NCBI GenBank assembly: GCA_002840095.1
Contig: PGZL01000001.1
Location: 130,718 to 194,717 of the forward strand
Direction of reading: 5' to 3'
Source: Gammaproteobacteria bacterium HGW-Gammaproteobacteria-1
Lineage (GTDB): Bacteria; Pseudomonadota; Gammaproteobacteria; Thiohalomonadales; Thiohalomonadaceae
DNA: 64,000 nucleotides
The stretch's first letter is position 1. Every line of letters begins with the position of its first letter. Below, piece by piece: positions 24,841 to 32,886 of this stretch. Under the pieces are notes generated by a model. It did no database searches. It was not told the origin of the DNA and was given only the letters and a program-made list of their open reading frames with translations. A program made the position numbers and the translations under genes.

Positions 24841-25667
24841 TGCGCAAATTTGCTTTCCTGGTGGTGCTCCTGACCGCCTTTCTGGCGGGGGGCGCGGTGG
24901 CCGACGAACTCCGCATCGCTTCGTGGAACATTGAGCACCTGGGGCACGGCAACCAGAAGAGTTATCCCGCCCTCGCGCAGGTGGCGGGCCAGTTCGACTT
25001 CATCGCCGTACAGGAGGTCATGACGCGGGAGGGTCTTGAGCGACTGAAGCAGGCAGTTGAGCAGCATACCGGTGAGCGGTGGGGCATGATGCACTCTCAC
25101 CTGATCGGCCGAGGCTCTTACAAGGAGAAGTATGCGTTCCTCTGGCGGGCGCAGAAGATAGAGTACGTCGACGGTGCGGTGGTCTACCTCGATCGTGGGG
25201 ATCGGTTCGCGCGTGAACCCTATTCCGCCCGGTTCCGCGCTCGGGACGCTGGGATGGAGTTTGTGGCGGCCACGGTGCACGTTCTCTACGGCAAATCGAA
25301 GGCAGATCGCGAGCCTGAGATCCGGGCACTGCGCGATTACTGGCTCTGGCTGAGCGAGGTGTACGCAGGCACGCCGACAATGTTCCTGATGGGGGACTTC
25401 AACATGTCGCCGGCGGAGACGGGATGGGGCCCGATGAAAGCGGTGGCGTGGCCGGTAGTCGCCACGGGCGCCTCAACCCTGTCGACCCATAACGGCCGTT
25501 ATGCCAACCTCTACGACAACATCTGGGCGCCGCGCACACCGGCACCGCCGATCAAGGAGGCAGGGGTCTACCGGTACCCGGAGGTACTGGGTTGGAGTCA
25601 TGAAAAGGCTCGTAAGCACGTCTCCGATCACGCGCCGGTATACCTGGTGTTGCAAACGAAGAAATGA
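24840..25667 (+). CDS. Exported endonuclease/exonuclease/phosphatase-family protein (DNase I-like)
   Basis: 275 residues from the second ATG; the first (24837) overlaps the ribosome site. The signal peptide is residues 1-22 (KFAFLVVLLTAFLAGGAVA). Family motifs in order are RIASWNIEHLG, IAVQEVM, the core strand VAATVHV, LMGDFNMSP and the terminal HVSDHAPVYL. These supply the metal ligands and the catalytic His/Asp of DNase I-fold enzymes. It probably acts on DNA in the periplasm or outside. ATGA overlap couples it to the upstream gene. Why a secreted nuclease lies in an anti-CRISPR operon is unclear. Confidence 0.85.
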   Translation: MRKFAFLVVLLTAFLAGGAVADELRIASWNIEHLGHGNQKSYPALAQVAGQFDFIAVQEVMTREGLERLKQAVEQHTGERWGMMHSHLIGRGSYKEKYAFLWRAQKIEYVDGAVVYLDRGDRFAREPYSARFRARDAGMEFVAATVHVLYGKSKADREPEIRALRDYWLWLSEVYAGTPTMFLMGDFNMSPAETGWGPMKAVAWPVVATGASTLSTHNGRYANLYDNIWAPRTPAPPIKEAGVYRYPEVLGWSHEKARKHVSDHAPVYLVLQTKK

Positions 25668-25751
25668 ATGATGTCGACGACGCAGCGGGCCCGAACTGCG
25701 GTACCCCAATGCGGTCGGACTTGATGAGAGAATTGCTGCTGGAGACCGGGC

Positions 25752-26579
25752 ATGCTTGAGATTGAAGGGAAACGGCCCACCGAGGGAAGCGGCGTGGACA
25801 CTGACACCCCTGACGCAGAGGAAAACACCGCCGCGGGGATGGGGGTGGTGGTCCGCAAATATGGTCTGCTGGCGCCGACTGACTGGGACGATGATGTCAC
25901 CGATGAGCTGCGCCGAGCCAACCGCTTCTGGAACAAGCTGGTGGAGATTGAGCGCGACAACCGCGCACAATATCAATCCACCCTGAATCGCAGCGCGGCG
26001 CTGTGCCAGATAGCGTCCCAAATCACTGAGCTGGAGACTGAGCGCGAAAACCTCATCCAGGAGCGCAACCGCCGGCGTGCTGCGGCCCGCAGCAAGGCCA
26101 AGGCCGATACCGCCGAACAAGACGCTCGCCTCACGGAATTGCGTGACCTCCTGCGCCCGTTCTATGCCGAGCGCAAAACCCTGTCGGCCGCGGCGCGCGC
26201 CGAAATGAAGCCGGAACTCGAAAAACTGGAAGCGGAGCGCCGCGAGGAGGTCAAGGCCGCCCGGCAGGCTTCCGGCCTGTTCTGGTCGAATTACAATGCC
26301 GTACTGGACTCATTCAACGTCGCCCGCACCAAGGCGCTCAAGGAGGGGGCTCAGCTGCGCTTCCACCGTTTCGAGGGCGAGGGGCGCCTAGTGAATCAGA
26401 TCCAGGGCGGCATGACGACAGAGAAGCTGTTGAGCGGAGGACACAGCCAGGCACAACTCAGCATCACGCACACCAGCAGGGGGCGGCCGGCCGGCGTGCT
26501 TCGCATCAAGGCCTTCGTGGCACGGGATGCCAATAACAAGCCCGCACCGCGGCCTGGTAGTGGAGATTGTGTGTATTGA
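25752..26579 (+). pseudogene. N-terminal fragment of a Cas12m (type V-U1/V-M) effector, reading into a CRISPR repeat
   Basis: 275 residues, ATG after CTGGAGACCGGGC. After ~30 extra residues it has VVVRKYGLLAPTDWDDDV and a long basic/acidic coiled-coil region. FWSNYNAVLDSFNVA and LRFHRFEGEGRLVNQIQG follow. These align with Cas12m from Mycolicibacterium mucogenicum (YWASFNTVLDHHKTA, LRHHRFDGSGTIAVQLQ). Full Cas12m is ~600 residues with RuvC in the second half; that half is absent. The last ~14 residues (NKPAPRPGSGDCVY) are encoded by CRISPR-like repeat 1 and the spacer edge. So a deletion probably joined mid-effector to the array. The remaining part would cover the WED/REC-type RNA- and DNA-binding region only. 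Confidence 0.8.
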
Positions 26580-26632
26580 TGTGCTCCGGTATGCTCATTT
26601 CAAAGCCCGCTCTGCGGCTTGGTAGTGGAGAT
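26538..26632 (+). CRISPR. Minimal CRISPR-like array: two 30-nt repeats and one 35-nt spacer
   Basis: Repeat 1 (26538-26567) and repeat 2 (26603-26632) begin AAGCCCGC and end TGGTAGTGGAGAT. They differ at 3 of 30 positions, all in the hairpin loop or 3' stem. Each can fold as AAGCCCGC / GCGGCTT (GCGGCCT in repeat 1). The unit length is 65 bp and the 35-nt spacer is typical for type V. No leader or cas1/cas2 is present. Only two repeats makes this a modest call on repetition alone; its position at the end of a Cas12m-like fragment strengthens it. Confidence 0.6.
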
Positions 26633-26683
26633 GCATCTGTATTGCTCGTTAATTTGCAGGGTGACGTTTCGAGGCTCGCTCGG

Positions 26684-26880
26684 TCAGAGACCGGGCATGT
26701 GGCTGTGTTCGGTGCGGCCGGTAGGTTTGAGTTGGGTTGCGATGAACGTTTGTTTCCAACGCAGAAGCGCTTCATGGTCGGCGGAGTGGGGGATGTTCCG
26801 TTCCAACTGCTGGTCGATGAAGGTCTTTACGGTCCCCACGACCCTACCATGCTCGTATGCAACGTTGCGAGGTCGCGGTG
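26684..26880 (-). pseudogene. C-terminal remnant of a fourth copy of the 26.9-29.7 kb paralogue family
   Basis: On the minus strand a frame ends LLRWKQTFIATQLKPTGR ... HMPGL and TGA at 26684. The neighbouring gene ends ILRWKQALMAANLKPTQR ... HIPSL. Upstream, TVKTFIDQQLERN matches the family's GTLGDYLDGERER segment. Only the last ~65 codons are recognisable and no start exists. The rest of the 26580-26934 stretch holds the CRISPR-like array and no other gene that I can support. Confidence 0.75.
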
Positions 26881-26934
26881 GAAGGGCCAGGAACCGCCGA
26901 TATGGAGGGTCGACGGAGCATTATCCGCAGCACA

Positions 26935-27861
26935 TCAGAGCGAAGGTATGTGATCTTGCGCGGCGCGCTGAGTGGGCTTGAGGTTGGCGGCCATCAGGGC
27001 CTGCTTCCAGCGCAATATGGCTTTGTATTCGCGTAATTCCGGATTCAATCGCTCCCGCTCCCCATCGAGGTAGTCGCCAAGGGTTCCCATAAAGCCAAAG
27101 CGCGCTGCTTCGTGCGCGCTGGTGGCCAATGTGACCCCGCTGTTAATAACCGTCTGGTAAACCGTCGGATTGGCGCTCAGGTAGCTTGTATCGTTGGCGG
27201 CCCTGAAGATCAGCATCCCCTGCTCGCTGTTGTTCGGCGAGATCACGCTGCATTCCGCTTCAAGCACCCGATAAAAGGCATCCCAACTCATGGAGCGCCA
27301 GGCGCGCATCAGGGGCGGCTGCGAGCCGTAATTGTCATGCCACAGGTCTTGGATATCGTGGCGCCAGCGATCGGCGTTGGAGTTCGGGGCATCCAGGGCG
27401 GCCAGCATGGCCTCGGTCTGATCGGCAATGGCAGCCACCCACAACAGCAGTTGAGGAAAGGTCATCTGTCGCCCGCCTGATGAGCGATTCATGTCGGCGG
27501 TCGTCCCGCCTAAGTGCGCAGTGCATTTAATGTTCGCGCCGGAAAGAGATTCCTCCGCCGGGAGTAGTCGCTCCAGGGCGTACTCGGTCAGGCGCGCCGC
27601 AAGATCGTAGTGTTTATCTGGGGAATTGTTGCGGGGCCGGCAAGTTACGAGCTTCGTAGAATCCTCATCAACAGCGATACGCCACGCGTGGGCGTGCAGC
27701 GACCATGCGCCACCCCCACGAACCGCTGCATCCCACTCCACGGCGAGTATCTCTATTTGTCGCGGAGATGCGACGGCTGGGCGGTTGACGCGCCGCGTGC
27801 TATCCAGAATGTACTGGAGCAACGATACCGGGCCTGGGGTATAGATATTGGAGGCGGTCAT
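26935..27861 (-). CDS. Unknown protein, tandem paralogue 1
   Basis: 308 residues from ATG 27861; the frame opens earlier inside the upstream gene. Family marks are LLQYILDSTRR near the N-terminus, LVTCRPRNNSPDKHYDLAAR, FPQLLLWVAAIADQ in the middle, AECSVISPNNSEQGMLIFRA, and a C-terminal LRWKQALMAANL. Soluble, no signal peptide, no recognised catalytic motif. It is the most downstream of three co-directional copies probably driven by the TTAACG-type promoter at 29666-29695. Function unknown. Confidence 0.7.
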   Translation of the reverse strand: MTASNIYTPGPVSLLQYILDSTRRVNRPAVASPRQIEILAVEWDAAVRGGGAWSLHAHAWRIAVDEDSTKLVTCRPRNNSPDKHYDLAARLTEYALERLLPAEESLSGANIKCTAHLGGTTADMNRSSGGRQMTFPQLLLWVAAIADQTEAMLAALDAPNSNADRWRHDIQDLWHDNYGSQPPLMRAWRSMSWDAFYRVLEAECSVISPNNSEQGMLIFRAANDTSYLSANPTVYQTVINSGVTLATSAHEAARFGFMGTLGDYLDGERERLNPELREYKAILRWKQALMAANLKPTQRAAQDHIPSL

Positions 27862-27926
27862 AGTGATGGCATCTCCACGGTCCGTTGTTTGTCGCTGGAG
27901 CGCCCCAGTCCGGCGGTCAGGAATGC

Positions 27927-28712
27927 CTAGCGCCATTGCTGGCAGGCGAGGCGACACGGGTCGCCGCTGAGGCGGCTGTTAATTTCCCTGTCCAAATACT
28001 GCCCCACGGTTTCCTGTTTGGGTATAAACCAGTCCCCAACAGTCACGCCTGCGCGGAGTACGGCGTTATAAACCGCCGAGTTGTCGCTGATGTAGGTTGA
28101 GTGGCTTGCGGAGCGGAAGAGTGCCAGACCGTGGTCACGAGTCGTTGGCGTAGCCACCTGGCACTCCGCCTCCAATAGCCGGTGGTGCATCCCCCGACGG
28201 ATGTCGCGGCGCACCGCACATACCTCCGGCTTTTGCTCATACTCGAATCGCCACAAATCCTGAATCTCTTCGCGCCAGCGTGGGACGCGCGCATCAAGCG
28301 CATCCATCATTGCCTGCATCTGGTCGGCCATGGCGGCAACCCACAGCAGCAGTTGGGGAAAGGTGTTGCGGCGCCGGCCGTATTCGTCGCATACATACGC
28401 CTGATTGAGCGAAGGGCCGTCGGGAAGGATGTGCTTCAGGGCGTACTCGGTCAGTCGTTCAGCAACGTCGAAATGATGGTTGGGCGAGGTGTGGCGAGGA
28501 CGGAACGTCACTAGCCTCAGCATATTGGGGTCGAGGATGAACTTCCATGTCCATGTGTGGGCAGGCCACAACCCGTGGATGTTAGCGATGGAGTCGTACA
28601 CCCGCTCGAGGTCCTGTGGCGGTACCGCATGAGCCGGCCGGGTGCGGCGGGTGCAGTCCAGGATGTGCTGGAGTAGCCTCTCGTTCACGTCGTTGCTGGG
28701 CCGCTGGCTCAT
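27927..28712 (-). CDS. Unknown protein, tandem paralogue 2
   Basis: 261 residues; ATG 28712 overlaps the stop of the upstream paralogue in ATGA. Shares RLLQHILDCTRR, LVTFRPRHTSPNHHFDVAER, FPQLLLWVAAMADQMQAMMD and TRDHGLALFRSASHSTYISD with its neighbours. Shorter at the C-terminus than the other two copies. Function unknown. Confidence 0.7.
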   Translation of the reverse strand: MSQRPSNDVNERLLQHILDCTRRTRPAHAVPPQDLERVYDSIANIHGLWPAHTWTWKFILDPNMLRLVTFRPRHTSPNHHFDVAERLTEYALKHILPDGPSLNQAYVCDEYGRRRNTFPQLLLWVAAMADQMQAMMDALDARVPRWREEIQDLWRFEYEQKPEVCAVRRDIRRGMHHRLLEAECQVATPTTRDHGLALFRSASHSTYISDNSAVYNAVLRAGVTVGDWFIPKQETVGQYLDREINSRLSGDPCRLACQQWR

Positions 28713-29659
28713 AGGGCAGGCATCGAGACATCCCCTCGCGCGTTGGCAGAGGGGGAAATGTTGGCGCGCAGGAACGCATTCTTCCATTGCAGCACCGCGG
28801 CGCTGTACTTCGCAGCAGGCGATGTGATGTGGCGATCGAGAAAATCGCCGACCGTTTCGTCGAGGTGTGGCGCCGACGCGTCACCCGACAGATGGAAAGG
28901 GTAGGGGGTGGCGAGATCCACGCCGCTGCGGGCTATGGCCGCCACGACCGAAGGAGTGGGTGGCAGGGCGTCGGCAGACTTTAGCGTGTACGCGATACGG
29001 GTGGTGCGCACCAACAGGTTGAAGAGGAGCAATCCCTGGCTCTTGGTTGGTGCGGGGATGATCTGACATTCGGCCTCCATGGCGCGCTGCAGGCGCAAGA
29101 CATGCTCCAGCGGCACCTCGGCATGGGTGCTGTGGGTGATTGCTGCACTGATGCGGAGCAACACAGAGGCATGACCTTCGGTGGTCCAGAGGCGGGCCAG
29201 CTCCTCGCGCCAGCCGCCAGCGTGCACATCGAGCGCCTGAATCATCTCATCTGCCCGTCCGGCTTCCGCGGCCGCCCACAGCAGCAGCTGGGGAAAGGTG
29301 TGCTGTGCGGCCTTGGCGGTAAAGGGGTAGTCATAAATCCCATTCAGCGGGGTGCCATGCGGCAGCAGGTGTTTCAGGGCGTAGCTGGTCATCCGATCGG
29401 CGATAGCCTTGAGGGTGAGCGGGAACGTGGAACTCTTGTTGCGCAGCAGGGCGGGGGTAAAGTCGTCGCGGAAGAACAGGCGCCAGGCGCCGGTGTGCTT
29501 CGGCCATGCCCCTTTCTGGATACGAAATTCCGAGATGTAGGGCGTGCGCTCGATATCTGCAGGTGAGACCGGTAGCGGCCGGTCCCGCTTATTGGGGCGC
29601 TCGGCATCCACGATGTATTGGAGAAGACTGGTATTGCGCTGAAATTTTGTCTCGGCCAT
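28709..29659 (-). CDS. Unknown protein, tandem paralogue 3 (first gene of the operon)
   Basis: 316 residues. Shares the family segments SLLQYIVDAERPN, TFPQLLLWAAAEAG, AECQIIPAPTKSQGLLLFNL and LQWKNAFLRANI. The ATG at 29659 lies exactly 7 nt after the predicted -10 GACAAT, so the mRNA is probably leaderless; no ribosome site is visible. Three intact copies and one remnant suggest repeated duplication under selection. Function unknown. Confidence 0.72.
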   Translation of the reverse strand: MAETKFQRNTSLLQYIVDAERPNKRDRPLPVSPADIERTPYISEFRIQKGAWPKHTGAWRLFFRDDFTPALLRNKSSTFPLTLKAIADRMTSYALKHLLPHGTPLNGIYDYPFTAKAAQHTFPQLLLWAAAEAGRADEMIQALDVHAGGWREELARLWTTEGHASVLLRISAAITHSTHAEVPLEHVLRLQRAMEAECQIIPAPTKSQGLLLFNLLVRTTRIAYTLKSADALPPTPSVVAAIARSGVDLATPYPFHLSGDASAPHLDETVGDFLDRHITSPAAKYSAAVLQWKNAFLRANISPSANARGDVSMPAL

Positions 29660-29665
29660 GCCCCA

Positions 29666-29695
29666 ATTGTCGCGGAGCCGGACGGCGGGCGTTAA
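29666..29695 (-). promoter_or_regulatory. TTAACG-N18 promoter for the tandem paralogue operon
   Basis: Minus strand TTAACG (29690-29695), 18-bp spacer, GACAAT (29666-29671), upstream extension AACTCGCTC. The ATG is 7 nt downstream of the -10. Confidence 0.75.
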
Positions 29696-29704
29696 GAGCG
29701 AGTT

Positions 29705-30118
29705 TTAGCTGTGGGCGCCGAGGGAGCGCGAGGACAGCATGAGGGTGATGGCCTCACGGCGGCGGTGATCTTCGAGTTTGTCGGTGACGTCCCGGACCAG
29801 GCGCTGGTGGCCTTCGACAGCCATGTTACGGGTGCGATAGCTGGCGACTCCATCAATGGGGATGTACTGGCCGTCGGCGCCGATGCGGAACATACGAGTT
29901 TCGTAGGGGGACGCCAAGGTGGTGGGGTCGATGGCTTCGCCGATGGTGGAAATTGCATAGTCGTCGAGGCGGACATGGCGAAAAAAGCGAGCTTTCGCGC
30001 CGTGCCCCTGAAACACCACAGGCATCACCAGAACCGGGTCCACCAGCGGCGCGTCGGTGATTTGCACGATGTACATGTCGTTGCCAGTGTCGCTGTCGTG
30101 GTTGAGTAATTCCATCAT
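29705..30118 (-). CDS. Hypothetical protein
   Basis: 137 residues (ATG 30118, or 30115). Strand-rich N-terminal half (MYIVQITDAPLVDPVLVMPV) and a helical C-terminus. No family recognised. Its 3' end overlaps none of the neighbours, but the next promoter begins inside the 45-bp gap downstream. A leftward single gene, divergent from the helicase. Confidence 0.6.
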   Translation of the reverse strand: MMELLNHDSDTGNDMYIVQITDAPLVDPVLVMPVVFQGHGAKARFFRHVRLDDYAISTIGEAIDPTTLASPYETRMFRIGADGQYIPIDGVASYRTRNMAVEGHQRLVRDVTDKLEDHRRREAITLMLSSRSLGAHS

Positions 30119-30274
30119 CCATCCTGCGTTTGATAGGAGCCAAGGATAGCGCCGATACTACCGAATAGCGACTCGGGGCGTCTAGGTACAAGACATCTCG
30201 GTAGGCGCGGCTGGGGCAGGCCGGCAGGGCCTTGGCGGGGTGTTCCCAGGGGGGGGCGGCGCCGCAATTGCCCC

Positions 30275-30304
30275 TTAACGGATCGGCGCGGGCGCTCATA
30301 GCCT
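30275..30304 (+). promoter_or_regulatory. TTAACG-N18 promoter for the helicase gene
   Basis: TTAACG (30275-30280), 18-bp spacer, TAGCCT (30299-30304), upstream extension AATTGCCCC. The ATG at 30311 is 7 nt after the -10. Confidence 0.75.
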
Positions 30305-30310
30305 ATGCAC

Positions 30311-32530
30311 ATGAGTGCCCAGACCAGATCGCCACACGGAGACGAGCAGGAACGCAGCCAGGAGACTCGTTTCCTGTTGCTGCGGGATGGCCGTTCGCGC
30401 CTGCCGCGTGGTGGTCAGTATCGATGCGACGCCGTGGAGATCGGTACCGGCAAGGTCGCGAGCCTCTTTTTTCCGTCCGCCTGGAAGCCGGTGATGGGCG
30501 CTGTCGTTGCCGCCAGGGGGGCGTGGCGCACCTCGCCGGAGTATGGAGAGCAGTTCTGGGCCAAGACCTACCGCCTGGCTGATCGGCTGTCTCCCGAGGT
30601 CGTGATGTTCTGGATCAGCCATATTTTGCAGGCTGGCCTGGGGCGGGGTGACGTGGTGGCGGCCGGCGTGGAGGGGGGGGTATCGGTGTATGCGCTGCAG
30701 GGGCTGCTGGACGCCCTGCCGCTCCAGAAGGCCGTGAAGCAGCGGGCGCGGCGCATCGTCGACGCATTGCCGGCCTATATGTATGGCGAGCAAAGCATGG
30801 CACGCTGGCCGCTCACCCCCGCCGAGCGCGGCGCAGTAGTCGATGAATTCGGCGACAAGACGTTGCAGTTATTGCAGCAGAACCCCTACCTGGTGCTGGA
30901 GCTGGTGGACGGCGTCACTCCCGACGAGCTCGCCGAGCGCCTGCGCGCCGCCGGAATTGCCGGGCATGACCGGGATGAGTCCTGGATAGAGGGGTGGATC
31001 ATCTACGTCCTGCGCGCGCATGCCAGCGCCGGCCACACCCGGATGCAGTATCCCGCCCTGGTCGATGCGGTAGCTCGCCAGGCTCACATCTCGCCGGCGC
31101 AGGTGCGCCAGATCCTGGCAGAGCAGCGCTTCAGCGAGCGCCTGATTCGCTACGGGACGTTCCCGAGCTTCTTCTCGTTGGCCTCGTATCACCAGCGCGA
31201 GTCGGCGATTGCCGGGCGCCTGGTTTACCTGGAACACAAGGGGCCGCGGCAGATATCCGTGGATAGGGCGGCCTCCGCCCTGTCTCGGGTTGCGACCCCC
31301 TTCCCTTTGTCGTCCGACCAGCGCGAAGCGGTCATTCGCCTGGCCAACGCCTCAGTTGGCGTCCTGACCGGCGGTCCGGGCACCGGCAAGACCACGGTGG
31401 TGCGAGTATTGTTGCAGGTGCTGCGCGAACAGGACCCCCGTTACAAAATCCTGTGTGCGGCGCTGACCGCAACGGCGGCCCAGCGCCTGACGGAATCGAC
31501 GGGCGTGCCGGCGTTGACCGTGGACCGCTTGCTGCTGCAAGCGCGCGACAAGGGGCTTGGAGTCGATATTTTGGTTGTAGACGAAGCGTCTATGATGGGC
31601 ACCGAGAAGACGGCCCGTCTGCTGGAGGTCCTGCCGCGTGGGGCGCGTCTCTACCTGGTAGGCGACATCAACCAGATTCCGTCCATTGAGGCAGGGCAGG
31701 TGCTGTCGGACGTTATGGCTTCCAACTGCATAACGGTCGCGGCGCTGTCGACAGTACACCGTGCCGCCCAGGAGTCTGGCATCATCAACAATGCCTACCG
31801 GATCCTGTCAGGCGAGCCGGCGGAGGAAGCTGAGGACTATTTCCTCTATCGAATGCGGCTGAACGATCAGCAGATGATGGAGTTCGTCGTCAATCAGTTG
31901 GTTCCAAGCGCTATGGAACAGGTCAGCCGCCCGGATGAGCTGCAGATCATCACCCCCGTTAACTGGGGGGCGCTCGGCACCTATGCCCTCAATCGCCGCC
32001 TGCAGCCGATCACGAATCCAGAATACAATCCTGCCCGCGGAGTTTACGCCGGTGGCAACCTGTTTACGCCGGGAGATCGCGTTCTGCAGTTGGAAAACAA
32101 CTATCGTACCAGCGTTTTCAATGGCGACGTCGGCGTGGTACTCGACACCAGCCCCAGCAAGGAAATTATTCGGGTCCAGTTTCCGGGTAAAGAACTCGAG
32201 TATCGCGGCCGCGAGCTGAACGACGTCTCTTTGGCTTGGGCGTTGACTACCCATAAAACCCAGGGCTCCGAGTATGAATCGGTGATTTTGCTGGGAGCGC
32301 CCGGTATGGGCGCGCTGTTGTCCCGAGAGCTCTATATGACCGGCGAAACGCGCGCCCGTCGTCTGGTATACGACGTCATGCACCCCGAGGCCGAGGCGCG
32401 AGCCCTGAGCCAAGGGGTGGGGCGGGTCCGGCAAACCGGTCTGGCGGACGCTATCCGCATCGGGCATGCTCGCCCGATCCGTCCCATCGCCATTCCTGAG
32501 AAGGCTATCGAGACCTTGCGCTGTGGTTAA
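30311..32530 (+). CDS. RecD-like superfamily 1B DNA helicase
   Basis: 739 residues from ATG 30311, chosen because it lies exactly 7 nt after the -10 (leaderless); ATG 30305 is inside the promoter spacing. The N-terminal ~300 residues are a RecD2-like helical region. Helicase motifs: Walker A GVLTGGPGTGKTT (~residue 350), CAALTATAAQRL (Ia), LVVDEASMM (Walker B), YLVGDINQIPS (III), and ALTTHKTQGSEYESV (V) near the C-terminus. It is a 5'-3' DNA helicase of the RecD2/TraA-helicase branch with no relaxase domain. It is probably used in plasmid DNA processing or repair during transfer. Confidence 0.88.
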   Translation: MSAQTRSPHGDEQERSQETRFLLLRDGRSRLPRGGQYRCDAVEIGTGKVASLFFPSAWKPVMGAVVAARGAWRTSPEYGEQFWAKTYRLADRLSPEVVMFWISHILQAGLGRGDVVAAGVEGGVSVYALQGLLDALPLQKAVKQRARRIVDALPAYMYGEQSMARWPLTPAERGAVVDEFGDKTLQLLQQNPYLVLELVDGVTPDELAERLRAAGIAGHDRDESWIEGWIIYVLRAHASAGHTRMQYPALVDAVARQAHISPAQVRQILAEQRFSERLIRYGTFPSFFSLASYHQRESAIAGRLVYLEHKGPRQISVDRAASALSRVATPFPLSSDQREAVIRLANASVGVLTGGPGTGKTTVVRVLLQVLREQDPRYKILCAALTATAAQRLTESTGVPALTVDRLLLQARDKGLGVDILVVDEASMMGTEKTARLLEVLPRGARLYLVGDINQIPSIEAGQVLSDVMASNCITVAALSTVHRAAQESGIINNAYRILSGEPAEEAEDYFLYRMRLNDQQMMEFVVNQLVPSAMEQVSRPDELQIITPVNWGALGTYALNRRLQPITNPEYNPARGVYAGGNLFTPGDRVLQLENNYRTSVFNGDVGVVLDTSPSKEIIRVQFPGKELEYRGRELNDVSLAWALTTHKTQGSEYESVILLGAPGMGALLSRELYMTGETRARRLVYDVMHPEAEARALSQGVGRVRQTGLADAIRIGHARPIRPIAIPEKAIETLRCG

Positions 32531-32568
32531 AAATCATATAAAAAAGCGACACGAAGAGTGCTTTTGGG

Positions 32569-32886
32569 ATGGTCATGACAAAGTCAAAGTTGGACGCTCC
32601 GCGCACAGGGGTAAGCTACCGCGCAGCGGATGAGATCAGGGCGGATGAGCACACGCCAGAACGGGCGGCCCGACTGCTATTCTCGGCGATCATCTGGCAG
32701 GCGTATATGGACCTGACCTCGGATAACATCCAATACAAGACCGAAGCGATTTTCTATTTCCACTCCGACATCTTTGAGGGGCACGCCATCGCCGCCAACC
32801 TCGATCCGCACGCCATGCGGCAGAAGATGGTGCGCAAGGGCACGCTCCCCCCCACGCTTCCAAAAGCCAACCCCGCCTCGCGGTGA
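32569..32886 (+). CDS. Hypothetical protein
   Basis: 105 residues (ATG 32569 or 32575). Helical centre RAARLLFSAIIWQAYMDLTS; Pro-rich end. No family recognised. Follows the helicase by 38 bp of AT-rich sequence and overlaps the next gene in GTGA. Confidence 0.55.
   Translation: MVMTKSKLDAPRTGVSYRAADEIRADEHTPERAARLLFSAIIWQAYMDLTSDNIQYKTEAIFYFHSDIFEGHAIAANLDPHAMRQKMVRKGTLPPTLPKANPASR

Noticed and set aside
26668-26702. Possible third CRISPR repeat one unit after repeat 2
   Set aside because: Similarity is weak, and the sequence is the 3' end of the minus-strand paralogue remnant (ending HMPGL and TGA).
26567-26981. Two overlapping ORFs after the Cas12m fragment as a RuvC remainder
   Set aside because: No RuvC-like motif (no D-x-G, E or zinc-ribbon pattern), and the region is antisense to the paralogue remnant.
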